Below are positions 9,036 to 19,908 of a DNA stretch of 64,000 nt, in pieces. The notes below the pieces were generated by a model, which ran no database searches, was not told where the DNA came from, and worked only from the letters and a program-made list of their open reading frames with translations. The first letter of the stretch is position 1; the number at the start of each line of letters is the position of its first letter. Source of the stretch: a beta proteobacterium AAP65 (GTDB lineage Bacteria; Pseudomonadota; Gammaproteobacteria; Burkholderiales; Burkholderiaceae_C); assembly GCA_001295865.1 (NCBI GenBank), contig LJHW01000004.1, forward strand, positions 186,001 through 250,000, read 5' to 3'. The position numbers and the translations under genes are program-made.

Positions 9036-9919
9036 CACAGGGCTCCCAGGGCACGCTTGCGCCGCTCGACCATGCGCCAGATGTAGGGCGTGAAGATCAG
9101 TTGCATCGCCAGCTCCATCTTGCCGCCGGGCACCACCAGGGTGTTGGCACGGCTCATCCACGAGTCGTTGATCATGTTCAGCAGGTAGGGGAAGTCGATG
9201 CCCTTGGGGTTCTTGAAGCGGATGACGCAGATGCTCTCGTCGGCCGTGGGGATGTCGCGCGCGATGAAGGGGTTGCTGGTGTCCACCACGGGCACACGCT
9301 GGAAGTTCACGTGCGTGTGTTCGAACTGCGGCACGATGTAGTGCACGTAGTCGGGCATGCGGCGCAGGATGGTGTCGGTCACGGCCTCGGTGCTGTAGCC
9401 GCGGATGTGCTTGTCGCGCCAGAGCTTCTGGATCCACTCGAGGTTGATCACCGGCACCACGCCCACCAGCAGATCGGGGTACTTGGCAATGTCCACCTCG
9501 GCCGTGCGCACGGCGCCGTGCAGGCCCTCGTAGAACAGCATGTCGGTGCCGGCGGGGATGTCTTCCCAGGCCGTGAAGGTGCCCGGCTCTTGCTGGTAGG
9601 GCGCAGCTTCCACGGGGTCGTGCAGGTACTTGCGGCGTTTGCCGGTGCCGGCTTCGCTGTAGGCGCGGAACAGGGCCTCCAGCTCGGGGAAGAGGTTGTT
9701 CTCGGGCCCGAAGTGGCTGAAGTTCTTGTTCCCGGCCTTCTCGGCCTCGGCCTGGCGGGCACGCATCTCCTTGCGGTCGTAGCGGTGGAAGCTGTCGCCT
9801 TCGATGACGGCAGCTTTGACGCCCTCACGGCGGAAGATGTTCTCGAAGGTGCGCGTGACGCTGCTGGTGCCGGCACCGCTGCTGCCGGTGATGGCGATGA
9901 TGGGATGTTTGTGCGACAT
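9035..9919 (-). CDS. cbbP: Phosphoribulokinase
   Basis: It phosphorylates ribulose 5-phosphate with ATP to make the RubisCO substrate. The 294-residue product is of the short proteobacterial type, with the Walker A-like loop GSSGAGTS at residues 12-19, [10 protein letters not shown] for substrate binding, and FYEGLHGA. It lies between cbbF (17 nt) and cbbT (1-nt overlap). Proteobacterial phosphoribulokinases of this class are typically octamers activated by NADH; that is family knowledge, not seen here. It is a diagnostic gene for a working Calvin cycle together with cbbLS. Confidence 0.97.
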   Translation of the reverse strand: MSHKHPIIAITGSSGAGTSSVTRTFENIFRREGVKAAVIEGDSFHRYDRKEMRARQAEAEKAGNKNFSHFGPENNLFPELEALFRAYSEAGTGKRRKYLHDPVEAAPYQQEPGTFTAWEDIPAGTDMLFYEGLHGAVRTAEVDIAKYPDLLVGVVPVINLEWIQKLWRDKHIRGYSTEAVTDTILRRMPDYVHYIVPQFEHTHVNFQRVPVVDTSNPFIARDIPTADESICVIRFKNPKGIDFPYLLNMINDSWMSRANTLVVPGGKMELAMQLIFTPYIWRMVERRKRALGAL

Positions 9920-9936
9920 GGCTCGTCTTTCTCGGG

Positions 9937-11028
9937 TCAGTCTCGGAACAGGCTGCGGGGCGCGAAGAGCGGCGGCGGCGCTTCGTCGGGCTGAGGCTCG
10001 TGGTGGTAACGCTCGATGCGCTCCACCTCGGCCGCGCTGCCGAACACGAGGCCGATGCGCTGGTGCAGCGAGGTCGGCTGCACGGCCAGCATGGGCTGGC
10101 GGCCGGTGCTGCAGCGGCCACCGGCCTGCTCCATCACCATGCCGATGGGGTTGGCCTCGTAGAGCAGGCGCAGGCGGCCGGGTTTGCTGGGATCTTTGGT
10201 ATCGCGCGGGTAGAGGAACACGCCCCCGCGCATCAGGATGCGGTGCGCCTCGGCCACCATGCTGGCGATCCAGCGCATGTTGAAGTCTTTGCCGCGCGGG
10301 CCCGGCTTGCCGGCCAGGCACTCGTCGACGTAGCGCTTGACCGGCGGCTCCCAGAAGCGCGAGTTGCTGGTGTTGATGGCGAACTCGTGGGTCTGCTCGG
10401 GCACGCGGATCTTGTCGTGCGTGAGCACGAACTCGCCCAAGTTGGGGTTGAGCGTGAAACCCGCCACACCGTCGCCCACCGTCAGCACCAGCATGGTGGT
10501 GGGGCCGTAAAGCGCGTAACCCGCGGCCACCTGCGCCGTGCCGGGCTGCAGGAAATCGGCCTCGGTGACATCACGCCCGCTGTCGATCACGTCTTGCGGC
10601 GCCCGCAGCACGCTGAAGATGCTGCCGACACTGACGTTGACGTCGATGTTGCTGCTGCCGTCCAGGGGGTCGAAGACCAGCAGGTACTTGCCGCGCTGGT
10701 AGTCGGTGGGGATCTGCTTGGGCGCGTCCATCTCCTCGCTGGCCATGCCGGCGAGGTGGCCGTTCCACTCGTTCATGCGGATGAAGAGCTCGTTGGACAT
10801 CACGTCCAGCGGCTTCTGCACCTCGCCCTGCACGTTGGTGGCGCCGCCTTGCAGCCCGGGGCCAGGCATCGCGTCGCCCAGGGCGCCCATGGCCACGATG
10901 CGGGCGATGGACTTGCAGGCCAGCGACACATCCAGCAGCAGCGCGTTGAGTTCGCCGCTGGCCTGGGGGAAACGCTTGCGCTGCTCGATGAGGTAACGCG
11001 TGAGCGTCCAGCGTCCGGTGATGGGCAT
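9937..11028 (-). CDS. cbbF: Fructose-1,6-/sedoheptulose-1,7-bisphosphatase, class 1
   Basis: It removes the C1 phosphate of fructose and sedoheptulose bisphosphates in the regenerative phase of the cycle. The 363-residue protein has the class 1 metal-binding signature [13 protein letters not shown] starting near residue 119, an earlier MASEEMD segment carrying acidic metal ligands, and the C-terminal substrate motif around [17 protein letters not shown]. It follows cbbX by 29 nt and precedes cbbP. The Calvin-cycle role is inferred from the operon. Confidence 0.95.
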   Translation of the reverse strand: MPITGRWTLTRYLIEQRKRFPQASGELNALLLDVSLACKSIARIVAMGALGDAMPGPGLQGGATNVQGEVQKPLDVMSNELFIRMNEWNGHLAGMASEEMDAPKQIPTDYQRGKYLLVFDPLDGSSNIDVNVSVGSIFSVLRAPQDVIDSGRDVTEADFLQPGTAQVAAGYALYGPTTMLVLTVGDGVAGFTLNPNLGEFVLTHDKIRVPEQTHEFAINTSNSRFWEPPVKRYVDECLAGKPGPRGKDFNMRWIASMVAEAHRILMRGGVFLYPRDTKDPSKPGRLRLLYEANPIGMVMEQAGGRCSTGRQPMLAVQPTSLHQRIGLVFGSAAEVERIERYHHEPQPDEAPPPLFAPRSLFRD

Positions 11029-11057
11029 GGGAGTCTTCCGGGAGTATTGATGCGGTG

Positions 11058-11999
11058 TCAGCCGGCCGTGAACACGCGGCTGGCGCGCACGTCGCTTTCG
11101 GCCAGCGTGGTCAGGTCCTCGCGGCTGAGCACGCGGTCGCGCTCGCCGAAAAGACGGCTGGCCTGGCGCAGGCGCATGCGGTCCAGCGCGTTGCGCACGC
11201 TGCGCGCGTTGGCGAAGTGCGGCTGCTGCCTGCGGTGCTGCAGGTACTCGTCGAAGGCCTCGCGCGCGCCGGGGCCGAAGCAGTAGTTCAGCGTGGCCAG
11301 CATGCGCTCGGCAATGGCCTGCAGCTCGCCGTGCGCATAGTCGGGGAAGTCGAGGTGGTGCGCGACGCGGCTGCTCATGCCGGGGTTGCTCTGGAAGAAG
11401 GTGTCCATGCGGTCCTTGTAGCCAGCCAGGATCACCACCAGGTCGTCGCGCTGGTTCTCCATCACCTGCAGCAGGATCTCGATGGCCTCCTGCCCGTAGT
11501 CGCGCTCGTTGTCGGGGCGGTAGAGGTAGTAGGCCTCGTCGATGAAGAGCACGCCGCCCATGGCCTTCTTCAGCACCTCTTTCGTCTTGGGCGCGGTGTG
11601 GCCGATGTACTGGCCGACGAGGTCGTCGCGCGTCACGGCCACGAGGTGGCCTTTGCGCACGTAGCCCAAGCGGTGCAGGATCTGCGCCATGCGCATCGCC
11701 ACCGTCGTCTTGCCGGTGCCGGGGTTGCCGGTGAAGCACATGTGCAGGCTCGGGGTCTGGGCCTGCAGGCCATGCGCCAGCCGCAGTTTGTCCACCACCA
11801 GCAGCGCGGCGATGTCGCGGATGCGCTGCTTCACCGGCACCAGGCCGATGAGGTCGCGGTCGAGTTCGTCCATCACGGTCTCGACCTGGCTTTGCGCCAG
11901 CACCTCGCCGATGGTCTGCGGGGCCGGCGGCGCGTCGGCCGGCACCGCGGCAACGGGCGCCGCCGTGGTGCCGGGGATGCGGTAGAGCGGCGCGTTCAT
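11058..11999 (-). CDS. cbbX: CbbX, red-type RubisCO activase (AAA+ ATPase)
   Basis: CbbX is a hexameric AAA+ motor that pulls on the C-terminus of red-type RubisCO large subunits to release inhibitory sugar phosphates. The 313-residue product has Walker A GNPGTGKT (91-98), the pore-loop YIG (131-133), Walker B VLFIDEA (150-156) and an arginine-finger/sensor region (SNPGMSSRV). It sits directly after cbbS (10 nt), the usual cbbLSX order. Its presence fits the form IC assignment of CbbL. The N-terminal 35 residues are Ala/Pro-rich and probably disordered. Confidence 0.95.
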   Translation of the reverse strand: MNAPLYRIPGTTAAPVAAVPADAPPAPQTIGEVLAQSQVETVMDELDRDLIGLVPVKQRIRDIAALLVVDKLRLAHGLQAQTPSLHMCFTGNPGTGKTTVAMRMAQILHRLGYVRKGHLVAVTRDDLVGQYIGHTAPKTKEVLKKAMGGVLFIDEAYYLYRPDNERDYGQEAIEILLQVMENQRDDLVVILAGYKDRMDTFFQSNPGMSSRVAHHLDFPDYAHGELQAIAERMLATLNYCFGPGAREAFDEYLQHRRQQPHFANARSVRNALDRMRLRQASRLFGERDRVLSREDLTTLAESDVRASRVFTAG

Positions 12000-12009
12000 G
12001 GCCGGCCGG

Positions 12010-12444
12010 TCAGTAACGCTGCGCTTCGGGCTTGTCGGTGGCGTAGCTGTGCACCGTGTAGCGGATGCTGCGGCCGTCCACCTCTTGCCGCACGAGACCG
12101 AAGCCGGGCTCGTTCGCGGGGCGGTTGACGATGAAGCTCATCGCGATGCTCTCGATGCCGCGTGTGCTGTCGAAGGCCATCAGCCGGATGTAGTGGCTGG
12201 GGAAGGTCTTGCGGCAGTTGTCCAGTTCCAGCATCACGCCTGCGGCGTCGGCCAGGTCGAACATCGGCATGCCGAACATCTCCCAGTAGGTGTTGCGCGG
12301 GTGCGGGTCGTCGGTGTACTCCACGCTCCAGGCATAGCCCTTGTCCAGGCCGTACTGGATCTGCGCCGTGATCTCCGCGTCGGTGAGGTCGGGCAGGAAG
12401 CTGAACTGGCCTTGCGTGATGCGGCCGGTGGGGTTGCTCATCAT
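12010..12444 (-). CDS. cbbS: RubisCO small subunit, form I red type
   Basis: The 144-residue protein has the small-subunit core ([12 protein letters not shown], a red-type helix, [11 protein letters not shown], and [16 protein letters not shown]) followed by a long C-terminal extension. In red-type enzymes this extension forms a beta-hairpin lining the central solvent channel. Two ATG codons are adjacent; the first is used here because AAGGAG lies 9 nt upstream, and starting at the second would remove one residue. It follows cbbL by 23 nt. Confidence 0.96.
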   Translation of the reverse strand: MMSNPTGRITQGQFSFLPDLTDAEITAQIQYGLDKGYAWSVEYTDDPHPRNTYWEMFGMPMFDLADAAGVMLELDNCRKTFPSHYIRLMAFDSTRGIESIAMSFIVNRPANEPGFGLVRQEVDGRSIRYTVHSYATDKPEAQRY

Positions 12445-12467
12445 GGTGTGGGGCTCCTTGGGTCGCG

Positions 12468-14068
<1,601 letters not shown>

Positions 14069-15010
14069 ATGAACGTCACCTTCCGTCAGCTGCGGGTTTT
14101 CCTGGAGGTCGCCAAACTGGGCAGCGTCACGCGCGCGGCCGAGGCCTTGCACCTCACGCCGCCGGCGGTCTCGATGCAGCTCAAAGAGGTGGAAACGCAG
14201 GTCGGCCTGCAGCTCTTCGACCGCACCGGCCGCACGCTGTCGCTGTCGACCGCGGGCGAGTACTTCGTCGTGCATGCCAAGAAGCTGCTGGGCGCCTTGC
14301 GTGATGCCGAAAACGCCATGGGCCGCTTCAAGCGCCTGGAGCACGGCCTGCTGACCGTGGGCATGGTCAGCACGGCCAAGTACTTCGTGCCGCGGCTCTT
14401 GGCGCAGTTTCGCGCCGAGCACCCGGGCATCGACGTGCGCCTGGTGGTGGCCGGCAACCGCGAAGACCTGCTCGCGCGCATGCACAGTGGCGATGTCGAC
14501 CTGTCGGTGATGGGCCGCCCGCCGCGCGAGCTGGCCGCGCGTTCAGAAGCTTTCGCCGCGCACCCGCTGGTGTTCGTGGCGCCGCCCGGGCACGAGCTGC
14601 TGCGCCTGGGCCACCCGCCGCCCGATGCGCTGGCGCCCTACCCCTTCATCGTGCGCGAGCAGGGCTCGGGCACACGCAACGCGATGGAGCGCTTTTTCGA
14701 AGAACACCGCTTCGAGCCGCGCATCACCATGGAGATGGGCAGCAACGAGGCCATCAAGCAAGCGGTGATGGCCGGCATGGGCGTGAGCTTTCTTTCGCTG
14801 CACACCATCGGGCTGGAGGTGCACAGCGGGCTGCTCAAGGTGCTGGACATCGTGGGCACGCCGGTCATGCGCACCTGGAACGTGGTGCACCTGGCCGAGA
14901 AGGTGCTCAGCCCGGCGGCCGAGGCCTTTCGCTACTACCTCATCGAACAGGGCTCTGATTTCCTGCAGGCGCACGACACGCCGCTGCTCGGCCTGCCGCG
15001 CCGGGACTGA
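14069..15010 (+). CDS. cbbR: LysR-type transcriptional regulator of the cbb operon
   Basis: The 313-residue protein has a winged helix-turn-helix in its first 60 residues (FRQLRVFLEVAKLGSV, AVSMQLKEVE, LFDRTGR) followed by a two-lobe substrate-binding-like effector domain. CbbR senses Calvin-cycle or redox metabolites and activates cbb transcription. It is divergent from cbbL with the dyads described for the control region between them. There is no clear ribosome-binding site before the ATG (only AGG 12 nt away), so translation may be weak or leaderless. Specificity is assigned from position and overall resemblance. Confidence 0.93.
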   Translation: MNVTFRQLRVFLEVAKLGSVTRAAEALHLTPPAVSMQLKEVETQVGLQLFDRTGRTLSLSTAGEYFVVHAKKLLGALRDAENAMGRFKRLEHGLLTVGMVSTAKYFVPRLLAQFRAEHPGIDVRLVVAGNREDLLARMHSGDVDLSVMGRPPRELAARSEAFAAHPLVFVAPPGHELLRLGHPPPDALAPYPFIVREQGSGTRNAMERFFEEHRFEPRITMEMGSNEAIKQAVMAGMGVSFLSLHTIGLEVHSGLLKVLDIVGTPVMRTWNVVHLAEKVLSPAAEAFRYYLIEQGSDFLQAHDTPLLGLPRRD

Positions 15011-15014
15011 GCCT

Positions 15015-15347
15015 TCACTTCGCGGCCTTCTTGGCCGCCACCTTCTTCGCCGGCTTGCCGCTGGCCAGCAAGGCGTCGAGGTTCTTGGTGATCTCGGCCT
15101 CGATGGTCTTGCTGAAGGCGCCGAGCAGGAAACCCAGCTTGGCGTCGAGCTCGAAGTGGTCGGCGGCCACGATCAGGCGGCCACTCACGCCCGTGCGCTT
15201 GAACTCCACGGTGTCGCTGGTTTCGCCTTCGACCACGGTGCACGCCATGTCGAACTTGTTCTCCACCTCTTCGGCCCATTGCCAGGCGATCTTGCGCGCC
15301 TGGGCCAGGCCCAGGCTGTGGTCTCGGTGGATGTGGATGTCGGCCAT
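15015..15347 (-). CDS. Polyhydroxyalkanoic acid system family protein (PHA granule region type)
   Basis: This 110-residue protein matches the small family found near or linked to PHA metabolism: MADIHIHRDHSLGLAQARK at the N-terminus and a SRPBCC-like core (VEFKRTGVSGRLIVAADHFELD). It ends in a lysine/alanine tail (KPAKKVAAKKAAK) resembling the DNA- or granule-binding tails of phasin-like proteins. Function is not established. It is the last of three minus-strand genes (oxidoreductase, lipoprotein peptidase, this one) and converges with cbbR 4 nt away. Confidence 0.7.
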   Translation of the reverse strand: MADIHIHRDHSLGLAQARKIAWQWAEEVENKFDMACTVVEGETSDTVEFKRTGVSGRLIVAADHFELDAKLGFLLGAFSKTIEAEITKNLDALLASGKPAKKVAAKKAAK

Positions 15348-15375
15348 GGTGGGGGTGTTTCTGTCGCGGGTGCCT

Positions 15376-16470
15376 TCAAGGCGTTGCAGGGGATGATGCG
15401 GCAGCGGCCGGGGGCCGCAGGCGCGTGCGTCTTTCGTCTCTGGGCAGGGCGGCCAGTTCCTTCACGGCGCCATGAAATTTCAACCAGTCGCGGCCCTGGG
15501 CCTCGAAGAGCTGCTCGAAGCCGGGCACCAGTTCGTTGTAGGCGGCCAGCACGCCGAACGAGGCATTGTTGGCGCGGGCGAACCAGCCGTCATATCCCGA
15601 GAACCCAGCCCAGGGTCCGGCCTTCAGCGCGGTGTACTCGGCCTGCAGCGTGGCCATCACCTCGGCTTTGGCTTGGCGCTTCTGTTCATCGCTGCCCGGG
15701 CCTGCGTACACCTGCAGCAGGCGCTGGCGCGTGCGCGCCGTGATCGCCCGAAAGTCTTCCCGCCGCCGCTCGCTCACCTGCACCTCGGCCAGCGCGGCGG
15801 CGCTGCCGTGCTGCGCCAGCCACAGGCGGCCGCCCAGGCGCTCCACCGCGGTGGCGTAGCTTTCGTTGAAGGTGGTGTCGTCGGCCACGTAGACCACCTG
15901 GTGCGCCAGCTCGTGGAAGATCAGGCGCGCGAGTTCGGGCTCGCTCCAGGTGACGAAGGTGTTGAGCAGCGGGTCGCCGCCCACCCAGTTGCTCCAGCCC
16001 AGCGTGCTGTAGGCCGGCACGCCGTAGAGCATGACCTCCCAGCCTTCGGCCTTGAGCTGCGCGGCCGTGGCCTCGGCGGCCTCGCGGCTGAAGTAGCCGC
16101 GGTAACCCACGCAGCCCATCACCGGGAAGCACCAGGTCTTCAGCGTCAGGCCCAGTTCGGGGGCGGCCACCACGTTCCACACCACGGCTTCGCGCTGCAG
16201 GTCGGCGTAGCGGCGGTAGCTGTTGTTGTCGGGCAGCTGCAGTTCACGCGCGGCGAAATCGCGCATCTGCTGGCTGCGCTGCAGGCGCTGGCGCAGCGGC
16301 TCGGGCGTGGCGGGGTCGGCCAGCACCTCGGCCACGGGGCGGGCGCGCTGCAGGAGCTCCAGGTGGCCGCCAGCGGCCTGCGCGTAATAGCCGAGCGTGC
16401 TGCAGCCGCTCGTGAGGCACACGGCCGCTGCGGCCAGCAGCACGGTGCCGATCAAACCGCCGGTGGCCAT
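15376..16470 (-). CDS. Putative lipoprotein zinc aminopeptidase (DUF2265 family)
   Basis: The 364-residue product begins with a lipoprotein signal (hydrophobic stretch, then a lipobox ending LTSGC), so it should be anchored to the outer membrane or inner-membrane periplasmic face. HELAHQ in the middle is a gluzincin-type HExxH zinc motif, followed by NESYATAVE, which could supply the third ligand. The start used has GGAGG 10 nt upstream; a start 31 codons earlier would run into the preceding gene and spoil the signal peptide. Substrate unknown. Confidence 0.8.
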   Translation of the reverse strand: MATGGLIGTVLLAAAAVCLTSGCSTLGYYAQAAGGHLELLQRARPVAEVLADPATPEPLRQRLQRSQQMRDFAARELQLPDNNSYRRYADLQREAVVWNVVAAPELGLTLKTWCFPVMGCVGYRGYFSREAAEATAAQLKAEGWEVMLYGVPAYSTLGWSNWVGGDPLLNTFVTWSEPELARLIFHELAHQVVYVADDTTFNESYATAVERLGGRLWLAQHGSAAALAEVQVSERRREDFRAITARTRQRLLQVYAGPGSDEQKRQAKAEVMATLQAEYTALKAGPWAGFSGYDGWFARANNASFGVLAAYNELVPGFEQLFEAQGRDWLKFHGAVKELAALPRDERRTRLRPPAAAASSPATP

Positions 16471-16535
16471 CAGTGCAAGACCTCCGATGTGCCAGAACGC
16501 CCGGCGCCGGGGCTTGTTCGTGTGCCCACCCCCGC

Positions 16536-18605
16536 TCAAGCCGCGCGCACCTCGACGAGGCAATCGTAGAAGGTGGGCGCGCGGCCCAGGTCCGTCAGGC
16601 GCTGGTGCGTCAGTTCATTGACGTTGGTGCCGTTCATGCCCAGCTTGCGCCACCAGATGCCCAGACCGTTGACCACACCCGGCCGCGCGCGGGTGCTCAC
16701 CTTCAGGCGGCAGCGGTAATGGCCGCGGTCGTTGAAGACCAGCACCTCGCTGGCGTCTTGCAGGCCGCGCGCGGCGGCGTCGTCGGCGTGCATCTCCAGC
16801 AGCGGTTCTTTTTCGGCTGCGCGCAGGCTGGCCACGTTGACGAAGGTGCTGTTCAGGAAGTGGCGCGCGGGCGGCGAGATCATCGCCAGCGGGTAACGCG
16901 CAGCCAGCGCCGGCGCGCTTTCGGCGCTTTCGTAGTTGGGCAGGTGGTCGGGCAGGCCGTAACCCGGTGCATCGGCCCAGGCCTTGCCGCTGGGCGTGGG
17001 AAAACCACCCTCGGCAAAAGGCGCTTCGGCGATCTTCAGCTTCGACCAGCCGCGCGCGAACAACTCGTCCAGGTCGACATGGCGCGCATCGAAGGCGCCG
17101 CGCGCCATGGCCTCGTCGCTGTCGGTGAAACAGGGCTCCTCGAAGCCCATCTGCGCGGCCAGCGCACGGAAGATGGCCGCGTTGCTGCGCGCCTGCCCCA
17201 GCGGCGCGACGGCCGGGCGGTTCAGCAGCGCGTAGGTGTGGCCGTAGGCGCTGTGCGCGTCCCAGTGCTCCAGTTGCGTGGTGGCGGGCAGCACGTAATC
17301 GGCGTGGTCGGCGGTGTCGGTGAGAAAGTGCTCCAGCACCACGGTGAAGAGGTCTTCGCGCGCGAAGCCCTGCACCACCTGGCCGCTTTCGGGCGCCACG
17401 GCCACCGGGTTGCTGTTGTAGACCACCACGGCCTCGATCCTCGGGCCGAAGGTGGGTGACGTTGCGCTGAGCAGCGCGTCGCCGATGGTGCTCATGTTGA
17501 TGGTGCGCGGCATCCGCGCGCCGAGCAGATCAGGCCGCTGCAGCCAGGCGTCGTGCCGCACGCCCTTGAACCAGCCCGAGCTGCTCAGCAGCAAACCACC
17601 GGCGCGGTGGCGCCAGGCGCCCGTCAGGCAGGGCAGCAGCGCCACCAGGCGCACGGCGTTGCCGCCGCCGCGCACGCGCTGCATGCCGTAGTTCAGGCGG
17701 ATGGCCGCGGGCCTTGTGCGGCCGTAGTCCTGCGCCAGGCCGCGCACCTCGTCGGCCGTGATGCCACAGACCTGGGCCACACGCTCGGGCGGCCACTGCA
17801 GCGCACGCTCGCGCAGCGCCGGCCAACCTTCGACGAAACGGTGCACGTAGTCGTGGTCGAGCAGATCGTGCGTGATCAGCTCGTGCATCAGGCCCAGCGC
17901 CAGCGCGCCATCGGTGCCCGGGCGCAGTGCGATGTGCTGGTGGCACTTCTCGGCGGTTTCGGTGCGGCGCGGGTCGATGCAGATCAATTTCGCGCCGGCG
18001 CGTTTGGCCTGCTGCGCGAAGTTCCAGAAGTGCACGCTGCTGGTGATGGGGTTGCTGCCCCACACCAGGATGAGCTGGCTCTCGGCAAAAAACTCCACGT
18101 GCATGCCGACCTTGCCGCCGTAGGTGGCCATCAGGCCTTCGGCGCCGGCGCTGGCGCAGATGGTGCGGTCGAGCAGGCTCGCGCCCAGCCGGTGGAAGAA
18201 GCGGGCCGCCATGCCGTCGCCCTGCACCAGGCCCATGGTGCCGGCGTAGCTGTAGGGCAGGATGGCTTCGGGGTCGCGTGCGGCGATGGTGGTCAGGCGG
18301 CTGGCGATGTCGGCCAGCGCTTCGTCCCAGCCCACCGGCTCGAACCGGCCCTCGCCCTTGCGGCCCACACGCTTCAGCGGCGTGAGCACCCGCTCGGGGT
18401 GGTAGGTGCGTTCGGCGTAGCGACTCACCTTCGTGCACAGCGCGCCGTGGGTGGGCGGGTGCTCGGGGTCGCCGGCCACGCGCGTGACGCGGCCGTCTTC
18501 CACGGTGATGTGCAGCGCGCAGGTGTCGGGGCAATCGTGCGGGCAGGCGCCCTGCACCACGGTGGCGGCCGGCAGCGCGGGCCGGCTGAGGGAAGCGGAA
18601 CTCAT
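16536..18605 (-). CDS. Molybdopterin oxidoreductase (DMSO reductase superfamily) with [4Fe-4S] site
   Basis: The 689-residue protein has the N-terminal cluster motif CPHDCPDTC plus CTK (Cys21, 25, 29, 57), then MGD-binding domains (LVWGSNPITSSVH, IDPRRTETAEKC, LPATTQLEHWD) and the C-terminal dinucleotide-binding domain. Cys150 in RTICASAG is a candidate molybdenum ligand. No signal peptide or Tat motif is seen, so it is probably cytoplasmic. Partner subunits and electron carriers are absent nearby, so substrate and donor are unknown. Formate dehydrogenase-like and assimilatory nitrate reductase-like members both have this layout. Confidence 0.85.
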   Translation of the reverse strand: MSSASLSRPALPAATVVQGACPHDCPDTCALHITVEDGRVTRVAGDPEHPPTHGALCTKVSRYAERTYHPERVLTPLKRVGRKGEGRFEPVGWDEALADIASRLTTIAARDPEAILPYSYAGTMGLVQGDGMAARFFHRLGASLLDRTICASAGAEGLMATYGGKVGMHVEFFAESQLILVWGSNPITSSVHFWNFAQQAKRAGAKLICIDPRRTETAEKCHQHIALRPGTDGALALGLMHELITHDLLDHDYVHRFVEGWPALRERALQWPPERVAQVCGITADEVRGLAQDYGRTRPAAIRLNYGMQRVRGGGNAVRLVALLPCLTGAWRHRAGGLLLSSSGWFKGVRHDAWLQRPDLLGARMPRTINMSTIGDALLSATSPTFGPRIEAVVVYNSNPVAVAPESGQVVQGFAREDLFTVVLEHFLTDTADHADYVLPATTQLEHWDAHSAYGHTYALLNRPAVAPLGQARSNAAIFRALAAQMGFEEPCFTDSDEAMARGAFDARHVDLDELFARGWSKLKIAEAPFAEGGFPTPSGKAWADAPGYGLPDHLPNYESAESAPALAARYPLAMISPPARHFLNSTFVNVASLRAAEKEPLLEMHADDAAARGLQDASEVLVFNDRGHYRCRLKVSTRARPGVVNGLGIWWRKLGMNGTNVNELTHQRLTDLGRAPTFYDCLVEVRAA

Positions 18606-18689
18606 CAAATGACTATCGCACACCGCCCAGCGGTGCACAGCGCGGCTGGCTAAGATGCACCTTCCACCGCCTGCAGCCCACCCCGCGCC

Positions 18690-19892
18690 ATGAAGCTCAT
18701 CGAACCCATCCTGGCCGACGCGGCCGAAGTCACCGCCATCCGCCGCGACATCCACGCCCACCCGGAGCTGTGCTTTCAAGAAGTGCGCACGGCCGATGTC
18801 ATCGCCAAGGCCCTCACCGACTGGGGCATCCCCGTCCACCGCGGCCTGGGCAAAACCGGCGTGGTGGGCATCGTCAAGAACGGCACGTCGAACCGCGCCG
18901 TGGGCCTGCGCGCCGACATCGACGCGCTGCCCATGACCGAGCACAACACCTTCGCGCACGCCAGCCAGCACCCCGGCAAGATGCACGCCTGCGGCCACGA
19001 TGGCCACACCGCCATGCTGCTGGCCGCGGCCAAGCATTTCGCGAAGCACCGCAACTTCGACGGCACCGTCTACCTCGTTTTCCAGCCCGCCGAAGAAGGC
19101 GGTGGCGGCGCGCGCGAGATGATCCAGGACGGCCTCTTCGACCTCTTCCCGATGGAGGCCATGTTCGGCGCCCACAACTGGCCCGGCATGCCCGTGGGCA
19201 GCTTCGCGGTGAAAAACGGGCCGATGATGGCCAGCAGCAACGAGTTCAGCATCACCATCCGCGGCAAGGGCAGCCACGCCGCGCTGCCGCACCTGGGCAT
19301 CGACCCGGTGCCAGTGGCCGCGCAGATGGTGATGGCCTTCCAGACCATCATCACGCGCAACCGCCGCCCCATCGACCCGGGCGTGATCAGCGTCACCATG
19401 ATCCACGCCGGCGAGGCCACCAACGTGGTGCCCGACAGCTGCGAGATGCAGGGCACGGTGCGCACCTTCAGCATCGAGACGCTGGACCTCATCGAGCGGC
19501 GCATGCGCGAGGTGGCCGAGCACACCTGCGCGGCCTTCGGCGCCACCTGCGAGTTCAGCTTCAAGCGCAACTACCCACCCACGGTGAACCACCCGCACGA
19601 AACCGCCTTCGTGCAGCGTGTGCTGGGCGAGGTGGTGGGCCGCGAGAACGTGCAGGAATTCGAGCCCACGATGGGCGCCGAAGACTTCAGCTACTTCCTG
19701 CAGGCCAAGCCGGGCTGCTACTTCATGATCGGCAACGGCGACGGCGCCCACCGCGAGGGCGGCCACGGCCTGGGCCCCTGCATGCTGCACAACCCCAGCT
19801 ACGACTTCAACGACGAGCTGATCCCGCTGGGCGCCACGGCCTGGGTGCGCCTGGCCGAAGCGTGGCTGAAAGCACCGGCGCCGGTGCGCTGA
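18690..19892 (+). CDS. M20 family amidohydrolase (hippurate hydrolase / N-acyl-amino-acid amidohydrolase type)
   Basis: A 400-residue metal-dependent amidase. The metal ligands are visible in RADIDALPM, HACGHDGH (100-106) and QPAEEGGGG, with a later GAEDFSYF segment carrying the last His-side ligand region. The dimerisation (lid) domain with GKGSHAALPH lies in the middle. It is of the HipO/AmhX class that cleaves N-acyl amino acids or related amides. It forms a two-gene unit with the following peptidase (16-nt gap). A TAAGAT hexamer 33 nt upstream may be its -10. Confidence 0.9.
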   Translation: MKLIEPILADAAEVTAIRRDIHAHPELCFQEVRTADVIAKALTDWGIPVHRGLGKTGVVGIVKNGTSNRAVGLRADIDALPMTEHNTFAHASQHPGKMHACGHDGHTAMLLAAAKHFAKHRNFDGTVYLVFQPAEEGGGGAREMIQDGLFDLFPMEAMFGAHNWPGMPVGSFAVKNGPMMASSNEFSITIRGKGSHAALPHLGIDPVPVAAQMVMAFQTIITRNRRPIDPGVISVTMIHAGEATNVVPDSCEMQGTVRTFSIETLDLIERRMREVAEHTCAAFGATCEFSFKRNYPPTVNHPHETAFVQRVLGEVVGRENVQEFEPTMGAEDFSYFLQAKPGCYFMIGNGDGAHREGGHGLGPCMLHNPSYDFNDELIPLGATAWVRLAEAWLKAPAPVR

Positions 19893-19908
19893 GCGCCCCA
19901 CTTCCCCC

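Noticed and set aside
6342-9086. Very long open frame on the plus strand opposite transketolase and phosphatases
   Set aside because: At this GC content, antisense frames opposite coding DNA stay open; the product is His/Gln/Ala/Val-rich with no domain.
16471-16563. Earlier start for the lipoprotein peptidase
   Set aside because: It would overlap the preceding gene and place a charged stretch before the lipoprotein signal; the chosen start has GGAGG.
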